Of a DNA stretch of 5,889 nt, positions 1 to 5,855 are shown piece after piece. Position numbers and translations under genes: made by a program. The stretch is taken from contig CAJWZG010000176.1 in the NCBI GenBank assembly GCA_913049565.1, positions 1-5,889 on the forward strand, written 5' to 3'. Each line of letters opens with the position of its first letter. The first letter of the stretch is position 1. The notes beneath the pieces were generated by a model, which was given only the letters and a program-made list of their open reading frames with translations, did not search any database and was not told the DNA's origin. This DNA is from an uncultured Gammaproteobacteria bacterium (lineage in GTDB: Bacteria > Pseudomonadota > Gammaproteobacteria > Pseudomonadales > Azotimanducaceae_A).

Positions 1-2
1 GA

Positions 3-1163
3 GAGGATGCGCGGACTGACTGGGAACGTGGCGGGTTGCCGAACGAAGAGTGGGAAGCGTTGCTGGTTAAAGCCAAACGCCTAGCCGATGACGCTGGACA
101 CTATCGCTATCCGCTGCCAAAAGAATACGGCGGGCAGGAAGGAACCAATCTTGGTATGGCGATTATTCGCGAACATTTCGCCACCATGGGCTTGGGTTTG
201 CACAACGATTTGCAAAACGAACACTCAATTGTGGGTAACAACGTCGGTCTATTGTTGATGATTGAGTACGGTACTGAAGAGCAAAAAGCGGCCTGGATCG
301 ATGATCTGGCAGAAGGCCGCGCGGGATTCGCTTTCGGTATTACAGAACCCGATCACGGGTCTGACGCGACGCATATGGAAACAACGGCTGTTCGCGACGG
401 CGACGAGTGGGTTATCAACGGTTCGAAGACTTGGAACACTGGCATTCATAAAGCCAAACATGACCTGATTTTTGCCAGAACCAGCGGCAAAGCCGGCGAT
501 GGAGACGGCATTACGGCGTTTCTGACACCAACAAACGTTGAGGGTTTCAAGGTTGAAGAAATGCTCTGGACATTCAACATGCCAACCGACCACGGCAGGA
601 TCAGCATGAAGGATGTGCGAGTACCTCACGATTCTATTTTTGGCGGTGAGGGACGAGGGCTCGGCGTCGTGCAGCACTTTTTCAATGAAAACCGCATCCG
701 CCAGGCAGCATCTTCGCTAGGAGCGGCGCAATTTTGTATCAACGAGTCAATTCAATATGCCAAGGAACGGGCTCCCTTTGGTAAGCCGCTGGCAACCAAT
801 CAAGGAATACAGTTCCCCTTGGTAGAGCTGCAAACCCAATGTGAAATGCTACGCGCGCTGATACATAAAACCGCTTGGCAAATGGATACCAGTGGAGCGT
901 TTTCGGTATCCGATAAAGTGTCCATGTGTAACTACTGGGCAAACCGGCTGTGCTGCGAGTCGGCAGATCGGGCGATGCAGGTGCATGGTGGTCTTGGTTA
1001 TAGCCGTCACAAGCCGTTTGAACACATCTACCGGCATCACCGCCGTTACCGCATTACGGAAGGCGCAGAGGAAATTCAAATACGTCGAGTGGCCGGATAT
1101 CTCTTTGGGTTTATGGGGCAGCGTGCTCCCAAGGGTGTGCGTGAGCCAGTCAAAGAGAGCTAA
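3..1163 (+). CDS. Acyl-CoA dehydrogenase family protein (5' partial), LvaC/ACAD10-11-like by context
   Basis: This is an FAD-dependent acyl-CoA dehydrogenase fold enzyme, cytoplasmic. The frame is open to the left edge, so the N-terminus (probably some tens of residues) is missing. A TTG at 36 is only an internal leucine: upstream codons read on as acyl-CoA dehydrogenase-like sequence without a stop. Visible motifs are the FAD/substrate signature ITEPDHGSD (about 339-365), INGSKTWNTG in the middle beta domain (about 414-443), RAPFGK (768-785), MQVHGGLGY (975-1001) and the C-terminal ITEGAEEIQIRR (about 1056-1091). The Glu in TEG (1059-1061) sits where medium-chain acyl-CoA dehydrogenases carry the catalytic base. 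The length fits a family of roughly 400 residues. It is followed after 3 nt by a phosphotransferase gene, the pairing seen fused in mammalian ACAD10/11 and side by side in the Pseudomonas lva operon. That suggests it may act on a phosphorylated 4-hydroxyacyl-CoA rather than only desaturating acyl-CoA. The family is certain; the substrate is inference. Confidence 0.95.
   Translation, partial: EDARTDWERGGLPNEEWEALLVKAKRLADDAGHYRYPLPKEYGGQEGTNLGMAIIREHFATMGLGLHNDLQNEHSIVGNNVGLLLMIEYGTEEQKAAWIDDLAEGRAGFAFGITEPDHGSDATHMETTAVRDGDEWVINGSKTWNTGIHKAKHDLIFARTSGKAGDGDGITAFLTPTNVEGFKVEEMLWTFNMPTDHGRISMKDVRVPHDSIFGGEGRGLGVVQHFFNENRIRQAASSLGAAQFCINESIQYAKERAPFGKPLATNQGIQFPLVELQTQCEMLRALIHKTAWQMDTSGAFSVSDKVSMCNYWANRLCCESADRAMQVHGGLGYSRHKPFEHIYRHHRRYRITEGAEEIQIRRVAGYLFGFMGQRAPKGVREPVKES
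1152..1159 (+). promoter_or_regulatory. Ribosome binding site for the phosphotransferase gene, supporting a TTG start
   Basis: The purine-rich AAAGAGAG lies at the end of the dehydrogenase gene, 7 nt before TTG at 1167. The in-frame ATG at 1188 has no comparable purine-rich stretch in front of it. The site therefore favours the TTG start. It also places the ribosome over the upstream stop codon (1161-1163), which suggests translational coupling. Confidence 0.5.
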
Positions 1164-1166
1164 CGG

Positions 1167-2597
1167 TTGAATGCATCGCTACCAGTAATGGAAGAGAGGC
1201 TGGATCAATTGTTACCGCAGGTGATCGAAGGCTGTACGGGCCTCAATAGACTCGAGCGCCTTTCTGGCGGGGCAAGCCAAGAAACCTATCGAATAACAAT
1301 ACAGACCGCCAGGGGCGAGCAGGTGCTGGCCATGCGCAGAGCGGCGGGCGGCGAAGAAGGTGAAATTACCGCCCAACATCCCGGTCTCGCAGCCGAGGCT
1401 AAACTGATGGAGGTAGCGCTCGGTCATGGCGTTCCCGAACCTCATATCCACCATATATTGCAGCCTTCGGACGGTATCGGAGCGGGCTTCATCATGCAGT
1501 GGCTTGAAGGCGAGGCTTTGGGTGCTCGTATCGTTAAGGCGCCGCAGTTGGATGAGATCAGGCCTAAACTCGCCTACATGTTTGGTGAAACCTTGGCCCG
1601 AATACACTCAATAGATTTAAAGGCGACTGGGCTTGATCAGCACTTGCAGCATCTGAGTCCAGAGGAGTATGTCCGACAAACCTGGGAGCGTTATCAGGAC
1701 TTCGAGACGCCCCAGCCAATGATTGACTTCACTGCCCGCTGGTTGCTCGACAATCTGCCATCCCGGTACACGCCAAGTTTGGTGCACAACGACTATCGCA
1801 ACGGCAACGTCATGGTAGACGCTCAGGGCATCGTTGCAGTACTCGATTGGGAAGTAGCGCATATAGGCGACCCGATGCGCGATTTAGGCTGGATGCTGAC
1901 CCACTCGTGGCGCTTTGGGCGAGCGCATCTGCCGGTGGGTGGCTTCGGTCAAAAGAAAGATTTTTTTTCTGGTTATCAATCAGTTACTAACGAATCTTTA
2001 GATACGGAAGCAGTAAAATTCTGGCAAGTCTTCGGGTCGTTTTGGTGGGCTGTCGGCTGCTTGGGTATGGCAGAACACTATCGCAATGGCCCAGATCAAA
2101 GCGTAGAGCGACCGGGCATCGGGCGGCGCTCCTCTGAGTGCCAGGTGGATTGCGTGAACTTGCTGATTCCCGGCGCCGTGGTGCTCACAGGGCCCACAGA
2201 AAACAGCGGCCTTGTTGATATGCCCAGAGCTGATGAATTACTGACTAGTGTCGCTGACTTTTTGCGCGAGCAGGTCATGAGCGAAACTGTTGGGCGCACA
2301 CATTTTTTGGCGCGAGTTGCGGGTAACTCACTGGATATCGTACAGCGTGAGATGGCGTTAGGCCTGCCTCTGGCGGCGGAAGAGCGCGGGCGCCTGCAGG
2401 CTCTACTCGATAAGACCGATAACGATCTGGTCGCGTTGCGGTGGGCGTTAGTCACCAAACTCCGAGAGGGCGATATTGCGCTTGACACACCAGCGTTGAC
2501 CGCTCACTTGCGTAACACAGTTGTTAACCAGATTAACATTGATCAGCCTCGCTACCCCGGGCTTGCGACCGCACTCGCAGGTGGCGGAGACGAGTAA
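1167..2597 (+). CDS. Fused APH-family phosphotransferase + DUF6285 protein (LvaA-LvaB-like acyl-CoA kinase candidate)
   Basis: The N-terminal part (about residues 28-335) is an aminoglycoside-phosphotransferase-fold kinase of the ACAD10/11-associated type. It has a glycine-rich loop LSGGASQETYRI (32-43), LAMRR (54-58) where the nucleotide-binding Lys usually lies, the catalytic loop LVHNDYRNGNVMVD (205-218; Asp209, Asn214), the metal-binding LDWEVAHIGDPMRDL (226-240) and IGRRSSECQVD (318-328). The C-terminal part (about 351-468; from MPRADELLTSVADFL to INIDQPRYPGL) resembles DUF6285, which in many bacteria is a separate small protein beside such a kinase. In the P. putida levulinate pathway LvaA needs the small protein LvaB to phosphorylate 4-hydroxyvaleryl-CoA; I take the tail to be an LvaB-type partner, which needs a search to confirm. 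The best-supported start is TTG at 1167, 3 nt after the dehydrogenase stop; ATG at 1188 would remove only seven residues. The catalytic loop has HND where HGD is usual. True antibiotic resistance is unlikely in this context. Confidence 0.9.
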   Translation: MNASLPVMEERLDQLLPQVIEGCTGLNRLERLSGGASQETYRITIQTARGEQVLAMRRAAGGEEGEITAQHPGLAAEAKLMEVALGHGVPEPHIHHILQPSDGIGAGFIMQWLEGEALGARIVKAPQLDEIRPKLAYMFGETLARIHSIDLKATGLDQHLQHLSPEEYVRQTWERYQDFETPQPMIDFTARWLLDNLPSRYTPSLVHNDYRNGNVMVDAQGIVAVLDWEVAHIGDPMRDLGWMLTHSWRFGRAHLPVGGFGQKKDFFSGYQSVTNESLDTEAVKFWQVFGSFWWAVGCLGMAEHYRNGPDQSVERPGIGRRSSECQVDCVNLLIPGAVVLTGPTENSGLVDMPRADELLTSVADFLREQVMSETVGRTHFLARVAGNSLDIVQREMALGLPLAAEERGRLQALLDKTDNDLVALRWALVTKLREGDIALDTPALTAHLRNTVVNQINIDQPRYPGLATALAGGGDE

Positions 2598-2621
2598 ATC
2601 AGCGGAAAAGTATTGGGCATT

Positions 2622-2653
2622 TAGGCCAACAGCAAAGTAGGCCAACAGCAAAG
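2622..2653 (+). repeat. Perfect 16-bp tandem duplication
   Basis: TAGGCCAACAGCAAAG occurs at 2622-2637 and is repeated immediately and exactly at 2638-2653. The bases on either side break the match, so there are exactly two units. It lies in the gap between the phosphotransferase stop and the SDR ribosome binding site, so it lengthens the leader without touching either coding region. It is most simply a recent slippage duplication. Confidence 0.95.
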
Positions 2654-2662
2654 CGAGCGTAA

Positions 2663-2670
2663 AGAGGGGG
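2663..2670 (+). promoter_or_regulatory. Ribosome binding site for the SDR gene
   Basis: AGAGGGGG lies 5 nt before ATG at 2676. It is the strongest Shine-Dalgarno-like sequence in the window and supports that start. It also suggests that the SDR is translated independently of the genes upstream. Confidence 0.75.
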
Positions 2671-2675
2671 AAAAC

Positions 2676-3479
2676 ATGGGTCTTTTATCGGGAAAAATCG
2701 CGGTTATTACCGGCGGAATCAGCGGCCTAGGTCGAGCGAGTGCACTGCGTTATGCGCAAGAGGGTGCCAGTGTCATCGTCGCTGATATCAATGCGGATCG
2801 AGGCGCGAACGCCGCTCAAGAAATGTCAGCGGGTGGCGCAGAGGTAGAATTCATCCAAGTTGATGTGACGTTGCAGAGCAGCCAGCAAGCGTTGTTCGAC
2901 GAAGTCGTATCGCGCTACGGACGCGTCGACACGGTATTGGCAGCGGCAGGCGTGTCGTCCTCTGGCTACATCAGTGGTGAGGTGAGCGAAATCGAAGAAG
3001 ACCCAGAGGAGCGGATGTTCCACAACCGAACCGTTGAAGACTGGGAAAAAGTAATGGCGGTCAATGTCACTGGCGTAATGCTTACGAATAAGATTGCCAT
3101 CACGCATATGCTCGCAAAACAAAACAAAGGCAGTATCGTGAACATCGCCTCCATCGCGGGCCGGCGCCCACTGCCCGGGGCATCAGATTATTGCGTGTCG
3201 AAAGCGGCCGTGATCATGCTGACGAAAACCGTAGCGACGGAATACAGCACCAGTGATATTCGAGTGAATGCGATAGGGCCTGGCTTTATCGAAACACCGA
3301 TGACAGCAAACATTCGGCAGTCGCCAGAGTGGATGGAAACCGTGATGCAAATGACACCGATGCAACGTATGGGTCAGGCAGGAGAAATTGCGAGTACGGC
3401 GGTCTTTTTGGCGAGCGAAGAATCGAGCTATTTTAATGGCCAAACACTCTTTCCCAACGGCGGCATGTTCGTCGGCTAA
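2676..3479 (+). CDS. Short-chain dehydrogenase/reductase (SDR), LvaD-like by context
   Basis: This is a classical SDR oxidoreductase of 267 residues with a Rossmann fold, cytoplasmic and probably tetrameric as is usual for the family. The cofactor motif TGGISGLG is at 12-19. Asp37 at the end of the second strand (VIVADIN) favours NAD(H) over NADP(H). VDV is at 62-64, and AAAG at 89-92 replaces the usual NNAG. The catalytic set is complete: Asn130, Ser159, Tyr172 and Lys176 (YCVSK), with GPGFIETPM at 201-209 after it. Residues about 100-120 form an acidic stretch (SGEVSEIEEDPEERMF) that looks like a short insertion compared with ordinary family members. The gene follows the phosphotransferase by 78 nt on the same strand and probably shares its transcript. 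In a 4-oxo/4-hydroxyacyl-CoA pathway an SDR could interconvert a keto- and a hydroxyacyl-CoA. The family is certain; the substrate is not. Confidence 0.95.
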   Translation: MGLLSGKIAVITGGISGLGRASALRYAQEGASVIVADINADRGANAAQEMSAGGAEVEFIQVDVTLQSSQQALFDEVVSRYGRVDTVLAAAGVSSSGYISGEVSEIEEDPEERMFHNRTVEDWEKVMAVNVTGVMLTNKIAITHMLAKQNKGSIVNIASIAGRRPLPGASDYCVSKAAVIMLTKTVATEYSTSDIRVNAIGPGFIETPMTANIRQSPEWMETVMQMTPMQRMGQAGEIASTAVFLASEESSYFNGQTLFPNGGMFVG

Positions 3480-3517
3480 AGAGTCGCACATGACGTGCTG
3501 GCAGAGGACTCAGGGCT

Positions 3518-4534
3518 CTAATCGAATGCATCAATGTAGGCGCTAAGGCTGGCGCCGCCTCCGGTGTGGATCAAAATCACATCGGCCAAGTGGCTGAGAT
3601 TACCCAGATTGATCTGATCAATTAGCGCTGCCAAAGCCTTGCCTGAATACACGGGATCAAACAGCACCCCTTCTAAGGTGGCCGCCATATCAATGGCTGC
3701 AAGACAAGCCGGAGTAGGTTGACCGTAGCCATCACCCAAATACGCGTGGTTCACGTCGATTTGAAATGGTCTGTGCAAATGCAGCATGAACCACTCTTGC
3801 TTCATCGCTGCAGTGAGATTGTGAATGCGGTCTTTAAGAGTTTGAGGGTCTGGATGAAACACATTGATACCCAGAATATGGCAATCTAGATCCAACAAAC
3901 TCTTTGCGAAAACCAAACCAGATTGGGTGCCCGCGCTGGCTGACGCATGAACGATCATCTCATTCTTGATGCCCAGCTCCGTACATTGCTGGGTGATTTC
4001 TGTCACACATCTCACATACCCAAGCGCACCGACAATACTTGAACCCCCCGCAGGTATTTCGTAAACCCTATAGCCCTGCACCGCCAATTCAGCGAGCAAC
4101 CGCCTACGTTCGTCAGACACGGCCTCCATACTGCAAATGTGGACACTTGCACCCAAAAGCCGGTCGAGTAACACATTGCCTTGGCGGGTATAACTTTCAT
4201 AAGGCCAATCGACGCGCTCGCTCAACAATAAATGACAGGGCAGACCGAGTTTGGCGCAGGCCGCGGCGGTTTGGCGTGCGTGATTCGACTGGACTGCACC
4301 ATAGGTCAGTATAGAGTTCGCGCCTTCGGCGGTTGCACGGGCCATCAAGTATTCGAGTTTGCGGGTCTTGTTGCCGCCCGTGGCTAGGCCGGTGCAATCG
4401 TCGCGCTTCAGCCAGATACGGGGCCCCGCCAATTCCTCGCTCAATCGATCCAACGGTTCCAATGGGGTTGGCGCGTGACCAAGGTGTGCTCGGGGTTGAT
4501 CGTTAAACCATGCAAGATTGTCCGAGATACTCAC
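3518..4534 (-). CDS. PLP-dependent D-cysteine desulfhydrase / L-cysteate sulfo-lyase family enzyme
   Basis: This is a 338-residue fold-type II PLP enzyme of the ACC deaminase/D-cysteine desulfhydrase group, predicted cytoplasmic. Visible motifs are TPLEPLDRL (23-31), KRDDCTGLATGGNKTRKLEYL (43-63) with Lys56 as the expected Schiff-base lysine, QSNHARQTAA (82-91), PAGGSSIVGALGY (161-173), the phosphate-binding SASAGTQSG (198-206), DPVYSGKA (293-300) and IHTGGG (322-327). ACC deaminases carry Glu after the Tyr in the YxGK motif and Leu in the late HxGG motif. This protein has Ser297 and Thr324, so it is more likely a beta-elimination enzyme releasing sulfide or sulfite, ammonia and pyruvate. D-cysteine and L-cysteate lyases share these motifs, so the substrate is open. 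The start is GTG at 4534; no other usual start lies between it and an in-frame TAA 14 codons upstream. No Shine-Dalgarno sequence is visible. It lies 42 nt after the kinase gene and is probably the last gene of that operon. Confidence 0.9.
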   Translation of the reverse strand: MSISDNLAWFNDQPRAHLGHAPTPLEPLDRLSEELAGPRIWLKRDDCTGLATGGNKTRKLEYLMARATAEGANSILTYGAVQSNHARQTAAACAKLGLPCHLLLSERVDWPYESYTRQGNVLLDRLLGASVHICSMEAVSDERRRLLAELAVQGYRVYEIPAGGSSIVGALGYVRCVTEITQQCTELGIKNEMIVHASASAGTQSGLVFAKSLLDLDCHILGINVFHPDPQTLKDRIHNLTAAMKQEWFMLHLHRPFQIDVNHAYLGDGYGQPTPACLAAIDMAATLEGVLFDPVYSGKALAALIDQINLGNLSHLADVILIHTGGGASLSAYIDAFD

Positions 4535-4576
4535 GTTTGCGGCACAAACAAAGAATACGGAAATGTACTGCGGTTA

Positions 4577-5485
4577 CTAGCTGCCATAGGTCTGAGCTCC
4601 TCGTTGACGAAGACAGCGAGCGGCTTGCGCCGTCCCGGCCCGCAGGATGGTGTTAATATTCCGCTCCCAATGCATCAAGCCATGATCGTCAATGGCTCGT
4701 AGCAAAGCCGGCATGAGGCCAGCGACGAATGCATCGCCGCAGCCCGTTGGGTCTACAGCAGGAGACACAACGGGTGTTGGCAGGGTGCGTTGATTTCCGT
4801 CAGTCAAAACTACACGGACAGGGCGGGCGCCGTCAGTCTCGATAATGGTTTGGCCTCGCAAACTCTCTGCGGCAGCTTTGCGAATATGAGCTATTTCATG
4901 AGCATTACCCACCAGCACATCACAATGCGGCAGGGCGGCTGCCAGTTGCTCACCGGTTAGGGTGTCGGCGTACTGTCCGGGCACCCAAACATTCAAAATC
5001 TCGGCGTTGTGTAACTTGGTTGCGGCAAGGGAAAGCTGCATCAACGATTCCGGAAATGGGGCGCAAACGAATATATCGATCGACTCGATGGGTTGGCCCA
5101 GCAGATGTGTCGACCAGACTTCGGCAGCAATAGTTGGCCCCGGCGAGAACGCCGTAAACTGAACGCCATTAGGGTCAGTAATAATGTTGGCTTTTGCGCA
5201 GTAAGCCCCTTGCACCGCCAGAACACCGGCCAAGTCGTGTCCTAGGTGCTGCGCATAGCGACGAAAGTCTTCTTGGCCTGCGCAGGACAAGAGCAGGCTG
5301 CGCAACCCAAGCTGCGTCAATCCGTACACGATATTGCCCGCGCAACCACCGAAGAATTCCTGTTGAGCCCTAACCTTACAGTTTAATCCCGGCCCTGAAC
5401 TGTCGAAGACCTCGTCGGTTTTACCGATCAAGTCATAGGCGACAGCACCCATCACGGCAATTCGGGATGCGCTTACGTTATTCAC
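4577..5485 (-). CDS. PfkB-family kinase, possibly adenosine/nucleoside kinase-like
   Basis: This is a ribokinase-like (PfkB) ATP-dependent sugar or nucleoside kinase of 302 residues, cytoplasmic. The N-terminal strand IAVMGAVAYDLIG (9-21) is followed by the first signature EFFGGCAGNIVYGLTQLG (43-60), then VGNAHEI (192-198) containing the NxxE motif (Asn194-Glu197) linked to Mg/phosphate binding. The second signature VDPTGCGDAFVAGLM (244-258) has the catalytic base Asp251. The combination of FGGCAGNI and DPTGCGDA is one I associate with the bacterial adenosine-kinase-like branch more than with ribokinases or fructokinases, from memory and not a search. The start is GTG at 5485; the protein's GTG overlaps the stop of the membrane-protein gene by 8 nt. 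The next in-frame ATG (residue 12) would cut into the first beta strand, so GTG is preferred. The gene probably shares a transcript with both neighbours. Substrate unknown. Confidence 0.92.
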   Translation of the reverse strand: MNNVSASRIAVMGAVAYDLIGKTDEVFDSSGPGLNCKVRAQQEFFGGCAGNIVYGLTQLGLRSLLLSCAGQEDFRRYAQHLGHDLAGVLAVQGAYCAKANIITDPNGVQFTAFSPGPTIAAEVWSTHLLGQPIESIDIFVCAPFPESLMQLSLAATKLHNAEILNVWVPGQYADTLTGEQLAAALPHCDVLVGNAHEIAHIRKAAAESLRGQTIIETDGARPVRVVLTDGNQRTLPTPVVSPAVDPTGCGDAFVAGLMPALLRAIDDHGLMHWERNINTILRAGTAQAARCLRQRGAQTYGS

Positions 5486-5816
5486 GATGCGACCCTGTCA
5501 GAAGGCGGCCAGCGGATTTTATTCCTCGAGAAATCCGAGTTCTCAACGCTAAACCTTGGCTGGCGTCTAGTTCTTGCAGAAATTGCCCCACTGCGGGGTA
5601 GGCGGCTAATTTTCTGTGAAATTTCGGTGATGCCGCAGACAGACAGATAATGGCGACCCCAAAAAATAGGAAGCCCGGCATCAGTGGAATCGCCAGGCCG
5701 ATAAACCCTAATATGACGCAAACGCCGCCAATTATGGTCAGTAGAATTTTCGCGGTAACAGGCACTAAGACGATTAATCCATTGTGTGAGATTATTCTTT
5801 TGATGTTGGCAAACAC
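5478..5816 (-). CDS. Small inner-membrane protein, DUF454/YbaN-like
   Basis: This is a 112-residue protein with two adjacent hydrophobic segments, about residues 23-45 (ILLTIIGGVCVILGFIGLAI) and 48-62 (GFLFFGVAIICLSAA), joined by PLMPG. The charged SPKFHRKLAAYPAVGQFLQE stretch follows at 63-82, and the tail is basic. This order (Gly-rich helix, P-x-x-P turn, second helix, then SPxFHRxL...P..G) resembles the DUF454/YbaN family of inner-membrane proteins, whose function is not established. The usual family double-proline turn is only partly kept here, so a PGPGW-type small membrane protein is an alternative. The start is probably GTG at 5816, with a weak GGTGG (5829-5833) 12 nt upstream; GTG at residue 18 would still keep both helices. 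An in-frame TAA (5856-5858) rules out a long upstream extension. Its last 8 nt overlap the start of the kinase gene, so the two are probably co-transcribed. I assign no function. Confidence 0.72.
   Translation of the reverse strand: MFANIKRIISHNGLIVLVPVTAKILLTIIGGVCVILGFIGLAIPLMPGFLFFGVAIICLSAASPKFHRKLAAYPAVGQFLQELDASQGLALRTRISRGIKSAGRLLTGSHRE
5493..5497 (-). promoter_or_regulatory. Ribosome binding site for the PfkB kinase gene
   Basis: On the minus strand CAGGG lies 7 nt before GTG at 5485, inside the end of the preceding coding region. Together with the 8-nt overlap of start and stop, it supports the GTG start and translational coupling. Confidence 0.5.
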
Positions 5817-5841
5817 GGCGAAAATTTTCCACCGCTGCGAT

Positions 5842-5855
5842 GCGGTAATGACCGC
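5842..5855. repeat. Short inverted repeat upstream of the membrane-protein gene
   Basis: GCGGT-AATG-ACCGC is a perfect 5-bp palindromic arm pair around a 4-nt centre, 26 nt before the proposed GTG start of the DUF454-like gene. It could be an operator half-site pair or a small hairpin in the leader. It has no T-tract and is short enough to occur by chance. I see no convincing -35/-10 pair in the remaining 73 nt up to the window edge. Confidence 0.3.

Noticed and set aside
36..38. TTG at 36 as the start of the acyl-CoA dehydrogenase.
   Set aside because: The frame is open to the window edge, the upstream codons (EDARTDWERGG) look like family sequence, and a start here would remove the normal N-terminal helical region. 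The gene is better read as cut by the edge.
249..677. Minus-strand open frame of 142 codons inside the dehydrogenase gene.
   Set aside because: It is antisense to a strongly conserved coding region and shows no recognisable motif. I treat it as a shadow.
1167..2597. Aminoglycoside resistance gene.
   Set aside because: The kinase fold is shared, but the acyl-CoA dehydrogenase partner, the LDWEVAHIGDP pattern and the DUF6285-like tail place it with acyl-CoA-linked kinases.
2612..2630. Hairpin TTGG...CCAA before the tandem duplication.
   Set aside because: There are only four base pairs and no extension; too weak to call.
3480..3519. Possible bidirectional terminator between the convergent SDR and lyase genes (GAGTC/GACTC at 3481-3485 and 3507-3511; GCAC/GTGC at 3486-3489 and 3495-3498).
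   Set aside because: The arms are 4-5 bp with long or mismatched loops, and no T-run follows on either strand. A terminator is expected between these genes, but the sequence does not show one convincingly.
5482..5832. Alternative minus-strand reading frame of 116 codons overlapping the small membrane-protein gene.
   Set aside because: Its translation has no hydrophobic segments or recognisable family pattern and is rich in Arg, Trp and Cys as out-of-frame readings often are. The overlapping frame gives a coherent two-helix membrane protein.
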